Program-made: the position numbers and the translations under genes
Source: Motacilla alba alba
Lineage: Eukaryota; Chordata; Aves; Passeriformes; Motacillidae
NCBI RefSeq assembly: GCF_015832195.1
Contig: NC_052028.1
Location: forward strand, 10,893,501 to 10,957,500
Length of the DNA: 64,000 bases
Direction of reading: 5' to 3'
Part shown: positions 1-13,800 of the stretch, piece by piece
How positions within the stretch are numbered: position 1 is the first letter of the stretch
Layout of the letters: every line of letters starts with the position of its first letter
The notes under the pieces: generated by a model
Databases searched by the model: none
Seen by the model: the letters and a program-made list of their open reading frames with translations, nothing else
Told to the model about the DNA's origin: nothing

Positions 1-1287
1 GTTTTTTTAACATCACTGCAATACTAATTGCCAAAGATCACGAGTCAGAGCCCAAAATTCCACTCATGCAAGACATTTCTTGTTTCCATGTGACATTCCC
101 AGGGAGAAAACTAAACAAAATGAGATCCAACTTCTAGGAAGAACTGCATTAATTAGTGGTTAATGCATCACCTTGATAACTTATCAGTCAACACTTCCCA
201 GACACATCTGTCTGACGCCATTTGGCTTTTTCATAACTTTTTGGAAGTGCATTAGAGAGTACACAAATTCTTTTTTACTAGTGGGTTTGTTTGGCTTGAA
301 GGACACATTTTATGGCACTCAGATGAGATGATCAAACTGTTCCCATCTCACAGCTTCTTAAACTCCAAAAGCCAAAATATTCTGAAGTATCACCTACTGT
401 ATTCAACATAATAAATATCCAGAAATTCTGCCATACTCTGGAAAAGTGCTCTTCTCAAGAAGAGAGACCATCAAAAAACCCAAAACAAAACAGAGCAGTT
501 TTGACAGACAGTTTGCAAATTGAAGGTTGCAATTTTCCTGTCATGAGACACAGGCAACTGATGAGCAATAAGGAGGTCAAGGGGTGCAACTTCCCACTAA
601 GGTCTGAACACAAACCTGAAGGGGCCCCCAAAGGTTCAGGAATTTTTGCCCAGCTACATCTTTCTATTTTTTTTTTTCTGTCTTTACACAAGTGATCAAA
701 AATAGAAGTAGGAAACACTGGAGTACAGGATGGAGATCACTGTATCCCTGTTTTAGTGTCAGGTAAGGAGGAATTTGCCTGGGGCACCAATAGGCAAAGG
801 TGAGGGCCAATGAAAATCGTGGAGCATGTGGCTGGAAAGAGGAGGGATTTATGTTTAGGCTCCCTCTGAGCCTAATACAGGTCCTAGTTCTCACAGCATT
901 TATGATCTGCCCTGAAAAGCAGCCATCAGCACTTTAAGGACAGCTATTTCAAACTGCATACTCGAGAGGTCCAGATCCATCTCTGAATACCTTGTTCTGG
1001 TCCTTGATACCCATGGGGACAGAATTTCCTGGTGAGCAGTTTCAGTAAGTTCCCTTGTCCCAGGCAGTGAAAGGACCAAATCCCTCTCATTGGTACACAG
1101 GTGCAGGAAAAAAGCAGTGGATGTGAAGTGCAAAAGGGAAGAACTGTGATAAATATCAGGAAAAATTAGGAGGAGCAGTTATGCAATGGAACAGCCCCCA
1201 GAGGGTGGCTTATGGCCCTTTCCCTGGTGACACCACTGGAATAGACCCTGTCCTGTGAGTCACCACTGAGTGACCTGTGTGGGGTGT

Positions 1288-1350
1288 GAAGGACTAGGAG
1301 TGACCAAATGGCAATCCCTTCCAACTCCAGCACTTCCATGATTATGACTG
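1288..1350 (+). mobile_element. Degraded CR1 LINE 3' tail
   Basis: GGACTAGGAGTGACC followed by AATCCCTTCCAACTCCAGCA and CTTCCATGATTATGA follows the order of the avian CR1 3' end (GGACTAGATGACC, TCCCTTCCAACCC, ATTCTATGATTCTATG). The copy is divergent. Sequence before about 1,285 may contain more of the element but I cannot align it by eye. Confidence 0.7.
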
Positions 1351-1489
1351 GGTTATAAAACTCCTTTTAAATTGCCTTTTTGAACTGCTGTTTGAGTGGC
1401 TACAACTTTTTCTGAGAACCAGTAGCCTGTCTCTAGATTCATACTAGATGGAATGCACAGCACAAGTTCTTATATTAACAATTAAATCC

Positions 1490-1630
1490 ATTCTTTTAGT
1501 TTATATTATATATTATTTTAGTTTACATTATGTATCTATATATTATATATTTAACATACATGTATTTAACAATTATTTTGCATATAAATAAATATTACAT
1601 ATGTATTTATATATTACATATAATTATCTG
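1490..1630. repeat. AT-rich low-complexity tract
   Basis: About 140 bp are composed almost wholly of TATA/ATTT-type words with repeated TATATTAT and ATATTACATAT. No gene signal is present. Confidence 0.85.
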
Positions 1631-2852
1631 ATAGTTATTTAGAGATTTCTTGCTTCAGAATGTGGAATTTCAGAGCCTAAAAGCAACGATTGATTCTTGG
1701 AAAAGTCTGTAGATTTTTCAAGCAATCCAGCTTCCAATGCTGGATTAGTTTTCTCAACATATTGTGTGGTCCTTCAGGACAAAAGTGAGAAATGCTGACA
1801 GAGTAAAACAGATATCTGCATACCTGCCCTCCCCTGCCCCATTTCTGGGGATCAGGTCTATCTACTCATTATTTTTCATAAATTCAGGATTCCCTCAGCT
1901 CACATGGAGTTGGAGGGAGCAAAGCTAACTACTTAAAATAGTTGCAGAAAGCATGCCCGTGTGAGAAGTCAAGAAGCTTAAAATCCAGAGATGAAAAAAG
2001 CCTTGCAAGAAGATAATTCTCTCCAGTGATGCACCAAAACATGGCTTGGCTGAAAGTGTTTGAGCAAGGAACTGGTCAGAGAACCAAAAAGCTGCTGCAG
2101 CTCCTCCCTATGGCCCCTACAGCTCCGTCACACCCCACACAGGCCACAGCATCACCTCTTTGTCCTCCACTGCAGGAAAGCCTCACTCTCCTTCCCCAGT
2201 TCCTGCAGAGCCCTCCTGGCAGCAGCCACCCCCCGTGTGCAATAATTCTGCTCTCCCCCAGCTGCTCTGGCTCTCCCAGCACCAGGGAGCAGGGCAGGGG
2301 GAGGTGTAGCTCCTGCACTGCTCTGGGTAATTTTATTTCCAAGCATATGAACCTGGCTTGCTATTTTGGTAAGAACGATTTCATTCCATTCTTCTCTCAA
2401 TTTGTTCTCACAGCTTTAATGCTTCAAGGATTTATGCTGGCCCTTGAGAACAACACCTCTGGAGCTAGAAAATGGTTTTGCTGCTGGCTGCCCTCTGGGT
2501 TGCCCTTTAAAGAGTTCTCTGGCAAGAAGCTTCTGATTTTGCAAACAAAACCCTGTTGTTTTGCAGAACACATATCTCCACTCTCCCCAAAGCCAAGCTG
2601 AGTAACAGTCCAGTTTTCTCCACTGTCTCACCCCTAACATTGTTTCTGTCACCGCTGCCCAGCTCGAAGCTGCTACAGCAGCAGCTGGAATGAGCTGGAG
2701 GGAGGCAAGGTGCCGGCCATGGGAGGTGCTTCCAAACAGCTCCAGTTATCAGCAGCTCCAGGCTGAAAGAAAACAAATCCAAGTCTCTAGAAGCAGCCCA
2801 TATAACGAGATGCATCTGCCTTTACCTCACACATTCAAATCTATTTGTTTTA

Positions 2853-2910
2853 TCTGTCCCTATCCCAAATCCTAATCTGTCCCTATCCCCAAATCCTAAT
2901 CTGTCCCTAT
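2853..2910. repeat. 23-24-bp tandem repeat, about 2.5 copies
   Basis: The unit TCTGTCCCTATCCCAAATCC plus TAA recurs with starts at 2,853, 2,876 and 2,900. One copy has an extra C. Confidence 0.88.
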
Positions 2911-3165
2911 CACTTCCTTCTAGTTGAGATAGGCATCAAAGGACTACATACTGGGAACTTAAACACCACCTCTTCCCCCTTTTATCCCATTTGTGATTAA
3001 AATAAATAAATGGGGGGAGCCATATTAAGCTACAACAGTAATTTTTTTAGGACTGGTGTATTAACATTGCAGCTTCAGAGCTACTATTTATTTTAGAGGA
3101 GCGTGAAAATAAAGTACCTTAAGTCCAAACACAGGTAACCAGGCATTGCCTAGCTTTAATAAATT

Positions 3166-3186
3166 AAAAAAAAAAAAAAAAAAAAA
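3166..3186. repeat. A21 homopolymer run
   Basis: A perfect run of 21 A follows AATAAATT. The AATAAA-like sequence just before it is suggestive of a retrocopy tail, but no transcript body is recognisable to the left. Confidence 0.85.
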
Positions 3187-4764
3187 GATAGGTATGTGAT
3201 GCTGTTGTTTAGCAACTGATACAATATTGAACACAACTCTTCTCACAGGTGGGTTATTTTCTGTCCCAGAGTCACAGCTATTCTGATTTTGTCTGCTCTT
3301 GCCTACAGATTCTATATTTCTCGTGAGCTTGACACAAATCACAGATACAGCTTCTTCAAGTTGTTTTTCTAACAGCTTGTGATCTTGTTCTTTTGGCAGC
3401 TTATTCAAAGAAAAATGGCATTAACTGCTTAAATAGAAGCAGTCATTTTCTTTCCCTGACAATTAATGACTCATCTACATCTCTGTTTCCAGGGGTTTGG
3501 GGTTATTAGATCTGCTGTGATCTACCAGTTGTCAGAATCAGGTTTGGGCACATCAACATTGGTAGAAATATAGATATTGCACACAGGGGATTCCAAGATA
3601 ATTTTTCTATCACCAGCCATATGCAAAACCAGTTCAGTTTTTTGTGCAGTTCCTCTGTACTAGAGATTAGGAAGCACCTAAAAAAACTGCAGAGCATCTG
3701 TTTGTTTACTACACACACAGCATTGCTGCAGAACAGGGTGACAGAGACCACTGAGTAGTCACAAGCTGATAATTAACAGAAACAGTGCTCTACAACCTGT
3801 GAAAGTGTGCAGGATGTTATCCTTAAGTGAGCCTGGAATGGAGGAAAAGCTGTGCAGTGAAATGGCAGCTCCCCCACGGTGTCACCTCGAGTGCACATCC
3901 CACAGCACCTCCTCTGCTGCCACTGCCCCTCGGGCTGCAGAGTAAATCTGTCCCTGACAGCTTCTGCCAGCTACACAGTGAAACAGCTCTCATAACCAAG
4001 CTATGAATTGCACTGTTTTACTGCCAGTAAAAATTCCATGTATTTTCTCTTTTTTTTTTCTTCTCTCTTTTAAGTTTTAAATATGGTTTTCCCCTATTAA
4101 GCACAGGACTTTTGTGTTACAGTAAAATCAGAAATCCTCTTTGGGTTTCCCTTACTCAGATGGACTCTATCTAGTCCTAACAGCTCCAGTTACTAAATGG
4201 ATTTAGAACTTTGTGTTTAGAGTATCCCATGAGATGCATGAAAGGATGGCATCCCTGCGGGGGTGTTTATGCTCTTGCACTGCAAAGTTGCCTTTGGCAA
4301 ATGAAGTTCCTGTGGTATTGTCATTGGGCTCTGGGTACTTTGGTCTGAACATACCAGATGGGGTAAGTTGAGGACGATGTTTTGCTTCAAAACTGAGTTT
4401 TCTGCTTTTAGCAAACCTACAGTTTGGCTCATCATTTTATCTGGGCAAGTGGGAGACAAGATGATGGTTATGATTCTCCACTTTTAACTGTGCTTCTGTG
4501 AGTTGTGTGCTGAAACTTAGCCTGTACTTAAATGTTTCCTATTGTTTCTGCAATTTAAAGAGAAAAAATACTAACTCATGGTAACTTGGACAAAATTTAA
4601 GGAAGAATCAGGGGAGTAAGTAAGAGAAATTTGCTAGAAAACTAAAGAGGAATAGATGTTTCTGTTTTCTGTATTTGAGTTACATCTTACAATGAAGGGA
4701 TTTACTCTTAAAAAATAACCTGCCCTGGCCAAAATGTCTCATTTCAATTCAAGTCTGAAACCTT

Positions 4765-4766
<2 letters not shown>

Positions 4767-4809
<43 letters not shown>
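4767..4809. repeat. Uninterrupted 43-nt T run
   Basis: A perfect mononucleotide run of 43 T is flanked by ordinary sequence. It may be an expanded homopolymer, or the poly(A) end of a minus-strand retrocopy whose body would lie to the right (4,810 onward). I recognise no gene or SINE in the adjacent bases. Run length may also reflect assembly or sequencing error. Confidence 0.9.
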
Positions 4810-4810
<1 letters not shown>

Positions 4811-7800
4811 TGCTGTACATTTTGACAGCAAAGACAGTCAGTTTTCAACTCAGTTGACCAAAACTGGCTGGCAAACTTGAAACCCAAGCAGCTAAATCCC
4901 TTATTTGTACAGCTGCAGGCACTGGGCTCTCCTCCACCCCCCTCAGATGATCGAGTTGCAGGACATCAACTCTGCAACCTCAGGGTCCTGCAGCAGGACC
5001 TGGAATGGTCACAAGCCTCCTCTGTCCTTACAGCCTGCAGCAGCTGCCCATGCTTTGGAGGGAAGTATTGCTAAAGCCTTCTAACCGTGGCAATGTTTAA
5101 ACTGGTGCTTGTGCAGCTACAGGCACAGCCTTGCTGCAGCCCAAGGGAGATCTGAGCAATCCAGTCAATCCAGGCTCAAAGCTTGGATATGTTGTTACAA
5201 TACAGCCTGATTTCATTTTAAATTAACTCAAACACAGATAGGTGTTGAATTAAATGGCCAACATTTAGTATTAGTCTCCACATTTATGAATCCACCTATC
5301 ATGAAAAATTGAAATTACTTTCAAGCAACCTAAACGAAGGCAGTTTTAACTTGGATGTGCTAAAAATATCCTAAATTCATGAAAAAAATTCAAATAAGGA
5401 AACATTTTATTTTATATCACAAATCTTCTGAGTTCATTCACCAAAAGCAACAGTAAAAGAAGGCAGAAGAAACAGCTTCACAGTCTGTCCTGCATCTGCC
5501 ACTGGAGTTACAACAAGAATTTCCATGTTGGAAACCAACAGGAAGCATGTTACTTCACAAGAACCAGCATCCTGGGCACCAAGGGCCGGAAATTTGCCAC
5601 TTTAGGTTTGCAGGGAATTCTGTGGAAGGTCATTTGCTTCCTGAACTGTGTCATGCTAGGAAAATCCCAAATAGGAATCTTTCCCTTTTCCAAGAAATGG
5701 GAGATTATCATCTGCCTAATTACACATTACAGTTTACAGAAAAAAAAAATCCAGTTTCATTGTGTCTTAGTCACATTGTTTACTGGCTGAGTGTGAGGAG
5801 CACAGATGTTAAATAACCAGCTGCAGCACCTTCTCTGCATGTTAGATGTGAGAGGAGGGCTGCCAGGGGTTTAGCTAGCCCTTAGTCCAACCATCATCCT
5901 GTCTGGACTGGGGCAAAAATTTCTTATGACATCACTTGTGCTTCGAGGCTGCTGTGACACACCAAATCTGCTTCCCTGTCTGCATGGGAGGGTAACACCT
6001 AAATCAGCTTGGAAATCCAAGAGGCCCAAAAATGAGAAGCAGAAACAGGATTTTTAATTTTTTTTTTTTTAAACAACCAATTCTCCAGTTCCAGAGACGT
6101 TTACCTAACACTTCTGAAGTCCCAGGCAACGCACTTTTGTTAACCTGTATTTACCTAAGGCTTAAAGGCTTTCCCAGACCAAGGTGTGTGTAAACCACCT
6201 CGTGATTCATGAGCAGCACAGCTTCCAGAAGCCGGTGTTGAAACCTCCTTTGCAGCAGATCCCCAGAGTGTGCTGAAAGGTTTGAGCAGGAGAGGCTCCC
6301 CATGCCTGTTTGCTCTCTCCACCTCCCTTTCCTTAAGGACAGGCGGCTCTCCAAAGCCCCGGGATTTGTTACGCTGGTGCTTGTGCTTGTCAGAAAGCTG
6401 CTGCCCCTGGACCAGAGCCCAGGCTCTCCCAGGGCTCAGCATCCGAGGAGTGCAACAAGATAGGAAATATTTGCTGTCTGAAGGATAATGGGAAGTAGAA
6501 TAGCAGGGAAGGGTGGATGCTGGAGCAGCCTTGGAGCATAGGATCTCTTGGAAAGCACTCCAGAAAGAAGCTGCCAGGAGCTGAGACAATGCCATAATCC
6601 CCCTAAAGAGAGGGAGTCTAGAGCAACCAATCTAGGTGGTGGGAATGGAGGAAAAACCTACGAAGTGGAAGAAACAGGTATGAGACACAGAAAAGGGAGA
6701 GTTCAGGGCAGAACCAGGCCAAGAGCACTGCCAGACCAGCAGCCAGGCTGGTGCTGCCTCGGGAGGGCTCAGCACTCCTGTGCTTTTAGTCAGGCAAAGA
6801 ATTTTTCACTCCTGCCAAACAAATTCCACCTCCATATTCTTCCGGGCAGTTGCAGAATTGAAATGCTGCAGTCTGCTCTCACTAAGTGCCTGGAAAACAA
6901 ACTCAAACCAATCCTCTCCTGTCTCGAGTCAGGATATCCCAGATTAATATTTGCTGTGCAGTTTCTGTTCCTGAGCAGTAGAAAAAGTTCCTTGGAGGGG
7001 AAAAACTGCAAAGTTTGAATTCTTCAGTGAATAAATTAACATCACTTCTCTGTCTCCTCCCCTTTTGCTTTCTGAGGTTAGTATAAAATGCAGGCTTTAG
7101 TTGATGTTCTACAAATAAACCTGAATTCCAGAGCAGCTCCTCTTAACTGCAACTGGAAGAGGGAGCTTCCTCTTCTCAGGAAAGGGTTTGCTGCCACAAA
7201 TAAAGCAAACCAGGAAAAAGGAATTTTCAAGTGATTTTCTTGTCCAGTCACTTCTTTGGTGAAAGAGAGCAAAGAAACTCTTTAGCACCCCTCATGATGA
7301 ATTTTCAGCTCTGTTTGTTTTGACTTTTTGTAGCTCAGCCAAAAAATAATTTTAAAAAAACCCAGAAAAATAACCCACGTCTGAAAATTTCCACTAATGA
7401 ATTCCAGACTTCTGGACTGCAAAACCATCTGCTTTCTCCCAAGTCATGTTGTCAACAACTAAGCACAGCTGTATGAAGGGTAACAAAATATTGCAGTTAC
7501 TTGTGTTTCTACACCCCCAGATTTGCAGGGTTATTGAAGAACAGCAGAGAAACCCACCAGGTCCAATGCAAGGCTTTACCCTTAACTTTGCAAAAATCAG
7601 CAGCATCACCCTGACCACATTAAACAGACAGGCTACTTAGGTGAACCATTTTCATTGTTTTAGAAAGTTCTTACAGTAAAGAGCCAGTGGATGGCAAAGC
7701 ACCCTACCAGGGCTTTCACCACCCAGCCTGGGAGGCAGGAATTGGAATGCTGCACATTGCTGGTGTTCAAGAGCTCAGTGTCTGCTGCTGTCCAGGCAGC

Positions 7801-10800
7801 CCAGCAGCTCCAAGGAGACAGTAACTGTGTGAGCTAGAAGGTCCATTGAGCTCATGGCATCTCTCAAACCAAATAATTGCATTAACACTGCAAACCAGAC
7901 AAGTGGTTTTGTCCAGCTCTGATGCCACCAGGGACACCCAAACCTGCTCATGGCTGTGTGCAGAGTAAGGACAATAGACAGTAACTCAGGAGAGCTCCCT
8001 GAATGTGCTGCTGGCACCTGGGGCATCCCCTGCAAAAGCAGCAGCCATCAGCCTCGGCCCCATCACAGCATTTGGTAGGAAAACCCTGATTCAGCATTAG
8101 CACTGAGCCCTGTCTTCTTTGGGAAGGCACTGTGGGATCTTCAGTGACTCAGAGGTTCAGTCCCACCTTTCTGTGCCCTCCTGCAGACACCAGAAGCTCC
8201 AGCTCCACAAGCACAGGGTTCCTGCTCCCACACTGGGCATCATCAGTGACACTCGACAGCAAAGGCACCAACCCAAGCCAGCCCCTTCCTGCAGGTGAGC
8301 TTCCCACCACAAACCACAGCAGGCAGCCTGATGCTCCTCTTGATAGCTCAGGGGTTTATTTTTTGCCTTTGGAAAGTGGTCTCTAGCAAAATTTTCTTCA
8401 GATAGACACAGCTGCTTAAAGTAACTGCTTGTTATTTTAACACATTAAACAGCCCATTAAACACATCCTCATCAGCTGCAGAGGCAAATATTGTGAAGTA
8501 ACTAAAGTTTTAGCCAAGTCTGATTCTGATATCTTTGAGAGCTCCATTCTTAATGCAAACTTCTTCCTTAAAAAGTCCTAGAAGCATTTATCATTTTAAA
8601 AGAAACAAAACCTAATTGATCAATAGAATTAATACAGCAAAATCAATACATTAATTAGAGGTCAAGTAGGGTTGATACACTGGAAAGCTTCCTAGATGCT
8701 GCTAGAATGTTTTTAACTTTCAAGTTTGCTCACTTCCTTTCTACAGCCTTTTTTAAAAATAAGGCACAGGGGAAAAAGAGCCTTTGAAATAGACATTTAG
8801 AAACTGAAACCAGATATTTAACATAGAGCCTGTCAAATATTTCAAGTCAGAAATACCTATCAATGCATAATAGCTTGTGCTTCAATTGTTACAGCCTACA
8901 TGAAGATATTTTTTCCAGATAGGCTGGGAAAAAGCACAACTCTGAATAGAGCACATCTTTCCTCTTAGGGACACAGCTCCTATACATTTCCAAGAACAGA
9001 AATAAATATTATTTTGGTTATTTTTCTGACTAGTAAAATACAAACCCCAATACTGAATCTACTCTGTTAATGGTGTAAACCACAGCTTATCCACTGCCCT
9101 GAACCTGGTGTCTGCTAATACTTAACCAACTTAAGCTTCTTTCTTATCCTTTATATTGATGGGTTTAAAATATACAAAAAAAAAAACCAAAACAACAACC
9201 ACAAAACCAAACAAAAGAATTATTTGTCCTTCATAGCCATAATCAGTCAGGTAAAATAGGTGATGACTACATAAATAAATAAAATATAGCTAAGGGTCAC
9301 CCATGAATAAGAGAAGTTCAGCCACACACGAGAGTGATTTACCTGATCTACAGCAGCTGAGTTAATTCACGGGTGGAGACTGCCAGCCTTTCAAGGAGAG
9401 ACCCCAAATACACAGCTGCTTTGGGAGCTTAGTTCTATTTTCCACAGAGATGGTTTGAGGAGTTAGGATGAGGTCTGAGCTTTTGGAAGCATGACCTGCA
9501 TTTGTGAATGCTGCAGCCGTCAGGCCTTTCTGCAAACGGGCTCAGGAGGGAGCAGCTCTGTGGCACATGGGCTGTGCCTGCTGCACCCGCTGGGCATGGC
9601 TTTGCAGGTCCTGAGCCTGGCCCCAGGGGTACCCTCTGGATTATCCCTTGAGTTAAAATAAGTGGGGATAAATAGATGAAACCTATTTCTTCCTTTCTTA
9701 TTCAGACTGGTGCATTCTTGGGTTTAACTGCTTCTTATCACTCTGGGCCAGGCTATGTCCAAGCCTAACTGTTGGCCTCAGGGAATCTTTTCCACTGATA
9801 ATTTGCATCCAGTACCTGTGAGTCTGCTTATGCTCATATCTGTCACTTTTCCTTAGATAAGCAACCAGCTGCTAGGAGAATTCCTAGGAAAGCAAGTCTT
9901 TATTGCTAGAAGTTCCCAAGAACAGAAGGATAATGCTGGGGGCGGGAAATGCACTTTGGGGTTGGGGCAAGGGCTGTTTCTTACAGCTGCAATCTCAGAT
10001 CTGTGCCTGTGGCTTTTGATGAGCAGAGCTCTATGTAAAACAGATTATTCACCTACAAGTCAGCATTTGTATTAGCTTTAAAAAGGGCAAAACATCTGCT
10101 GAGGAGATAAATAGATATTCTTATTCCTTCTCATGGGATAGAGGACTTATCCAAGGTCCCAAAGAAAGCAAGAGGCAGTGTGTGATGCTGAGGATGGAGC
10201 ATCTGTAGTGTCTCTGTCCCAATCACCAGAGTCCTTCTCTCACCTCACAGATCACATTTGAAAACCAAAGGTAATGAAATATTTCTTTTTTTTCCATACA
10301 AGAATTCTGTCAGATGATCTAGTCAGGTAGGACTTGTCCTTTAGAAAATTTGCTTTTGAAGACTCTTCTTACCTTGCAACTGTTGCTGGTGTGTTATTCT
10401 ACACTTGAGAAAACACTTCCAAGAGGAGGCTGAATGCTTTTTCTGCAGCCAACAAAAGTAAAGGAGCAATTCCAGTACCCACTTCTTCTTTGCCTATTCC
10501 TACTGAACTGTAATGTGCATTGCTACTGAAACAGTGCCAAAATGCAGCAAGAGCTTTGGCCTCTTGGCAACAGAAAGAACTAAGAAGTATCCCCTGGTAA
10601 GCTACATCCAGTTCTTGTTCCCTTTTTATTAAAGGACCACCTCTCACAAACAGCATTTACTGACAGCTCAGAGGAGGTTTCAGTAGTGGCTGACACAGTC
10701 CATCTTTTAATGGATCTGAGCACTGTTTACTGGGCAGAAAATTAAAAGGCATGGCTGCAAAATTAGCAGGAAATGTATCCTTTTCTGGTATGCAAAAATA

Positions 10801-13800
10801 CAATTTTTTTCTGTTAAATTTGGCTTAGATTTAACAAACCATATTACACAGATGGACATTTCTTTCAAAAGCAAATTAACAATTCTAAGCTAACCAGGAT
10901 TTAATGGTTCTGGTAGAACAATCAGATACAAAATAAATTATCAACCAATATTAGTTACATTTTCTCTCTTAGATTGGTGGATAGTTTGCCAGTAGATTGT
11001 GTTTTATTTGGGCATAACTGTTAGAGTAATAACACTATAAGGCAAAGTTCAGACTCTGATTTTATGAAAATATTTATTTCCAGTATTTGTGGTTCCTCTG
11101 CTTTCCATGTTTTGATTCAGGAAATGAAAGAATCTGGGTTTTAATTCTGCTCAAAATGAAACTAGACCAACAGACATTTTGCCAGGTCTTTTGTGGTAAA
11201 GCAGTATCCTCACTGTTTGCAACCAGCCTTTCTGCTTCCTTCCACAAAGTGAGGCATCAGAAGAGCACTGCTGGGAGAGAAGGCATCAAAAGGGAGGGAT
11301 CTTCAGGGGAGATAATTTCTTTCTCCAGACTGAATGTAGATATCTAAAAAGCTTCCAAGAAAACGGCTTAGCACATGCATTCTATCCCCCAGCATCCCAC
11401 TGTTAGCAGCTGCATGCAGAGTTTCAGCAGTCATCTCATAGAAATACAACAGCAATTTTCACTGAGACAAGAACTATCAATAGATGCAGAGTTGGAGCCC
11501 AATTTTACAAGAGACCCCCCATTCCTCACAACTTTCCTTTGAAGCACAATCCCCCTAGCCCAGATGTTGGAGTTGCCAGTCTGCAAACTGTTCAGAATAG
11601 GCTCTGAGCAGCTGATTTCCTGATCTTCACAATGAAAGCACAATGTCCCCTTGAGGGACATGAAATACCTATTGAGTCTGCTTTCTGCTTTGGGGTGTCT
11701 CCAAGGTGAACTATAGAAATAAGCTTGTGGTATTTTTCTTTATCTCTAAAGCACCAGTTGGACCAGGGGAAGATGGCTCAAGGGGCTAAATGGGCTTTAG
11801 CAGAGCCTATTTAAATCTCATGCTCCATCATTTATTTTTTTAATAAATGTAGCAAAGTCACTAAAGCCCAGATCATTAAAAATACTTGAGTACCAGTTTC
11901 CTTGGTTTTATAATGCCTTGTGTTTAGGCAACCTGAGAATTTAAGTTCTGAGTCTTTAAAAGCACCTCAGCAGCACTTTCAGCCCTTGGTAGCCATGTTT
12001 CAAGTAACACATGGGATGAGCACAGTTAAGGAGGAAGGATGTCCTTTGGAAAAGAAACCCCACTGAAACATCTACCCATGAATGATCTGATGTGGGAGAT
12101 GATCAGATGATAAAGCAGATGCCCAATATGTGTCTCTGACCTGATATGTGTATCTGAGACAAGGAGGAGTTCCCTGTGCCAGAATAGCGCGAACCCTCTC
12201 CCAGATGTGTGTACGTGACATATCCATCCCCTACCAGCCAAACCCCTCCCATGCCCTCCTCAAGTGCCCAGTTGCTCTCCTTTTGTGGGTGGTCTGTCTC
12301 TTTCCTTCTTGATGTAAGAGAACAGATTCCACTTTCTGGTCCCCACCAGTGACCATTTCCCTGGCACCTTCTGCAGGAGCCACATGAGTTCAGATAACGA
12401 GGATCCATCTGCACAAAATGGGCTTTATTCTACTCTTGCTAGGAGTTTCTTCAGCTCGAATGCAAGGCTGGATTAATCTGTTTCTTGCAAAACCATCTAA
12501 ATATTAAAGTTACGTCCTTAAACTGCTTTGAAGCAGTTTTCGGTGAAATCTAGTCTGGAAAACAGTCCACATGACTCTGCCAGTAATGTCTCTGAACGCT
12601 CTCTCCAGTGAAGGGAGTGACATAAAAATTTTAATTCCTTCCTTACTACTCACTCTGCTGTCTGCCCTGTGTGTAGAAGCAGTTGAGTGGGGGGATCATG
12701 TGTGTCTCAGTGCCACATCCCCTGAGCTGGTGTGACACATCCCCCGAGCTGATGCGGGAAGGGGCTGGACCAAGGCAGAAATGACCCGTTCGCGCTGCGG
12801 CGTCAGACTCGCACTCTTGGGAACCACATTTCAGAACCTCCTGCAGGAAAGAGAAGCTCAAGAGTGGCGTCAGCTGAGCAAGAGGCAGGGAAAATACAAC
12901 CTTGAGAAAGTCCAAATCATCTTCCGGCTAACAAATTCAAATTAAAATGGACAGATTTGGACTGATGAGTAGAACTGTAGAATGAGTAGAAAGTAGACCA
13001 GATACAAGCATGCAGCTACCAAAGAATTGCAAAAGATCCACAGAGATATTCAGTCTCCAGCGTGTGTTTGCTGAAAAATTACCAGTAGTTGTGTTGCTGA
13101 ACTCTCTGTAGAACTTCAGGGCAGAATCCAGCTGGTTACACAGAAAGGATGAACTGATTGGTGGCATCTTCCTGACTTCTACTGGCCGTGACTTGATTGC
13201 CTTTGTGCTATCTACAGCCATAATTCAGGGAACCTGGCTCACCTTTTCCTGGGTTATAAACCTGTCTAAACAAACAAACTCGAAGTGTAGCTGGGCTAAA
13301 ATAACAGCAGAGGTTAAAGACAGGGCCTCCAAGAAAAATAACTGAATAGCACAATTTGGCAAAGAGCTAAAGCTGAACATTGTGTTTTGTTCCCAGTGCT
13401 CCTAATGAAGACCTAAAGTAGAAAACTTAGAATTGTTTGTATCACTTCAGTAGGAAACTGGGTAGTTTTAGGATTCTGCAGCAGAAATGAATCCTAGAAG
13501 ATAGCTAGAGAGGTGATTTCAAGTATCACCATTTTTAAATGCTCACTTGGAATCACTCTGATGAAAACGCCTCTGTAACACCTGGTGTTTCATTGTGACT
13601 CCAGCTCTCTGAGAACATCGCTGCCTTTGCAGAAAAAGGTGTTTGAGATAACAACGAGGACAGTGCTTTAAACAAGATAGCAGACAATAGCACTAGGTTT
13701 GAAAAGCTCCTCAGAGAGACACTGGTTTACAGCAGGCTGAGCCATACTTGACACTAATTGTAGCAGATCGTGACTTCTTCAGTGACATTGCCCACAGAGC

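Larger units (their letters stand above)
1..4766. other. Gene-free intergenic DNA, left end
   Basis: Apart from the CR1 tail, AT-rich tract, 23-24-bp repeat and A run noted separately, I see nothing supportable. The longest open frame is 191 codons (2,026-2,601, +), overlapped by several other open frames. It has no recognisable domain, no coding-like composition and no splice context. Confidence 0.7.

Noticed and set aside
2026..2601. 191-codon ATG ORF, + strand
   Set aside because: No domain, no splice context, several other open frames over the same bases; likely chance in a moderately GC-rich patch.
5880..5900. AGTCCAACCATCATC as a possible minus-strand CR1 tail
   Set aside because: Only the AGTCCAACC word matches; the following sequence does not continue the CR1 consensus.
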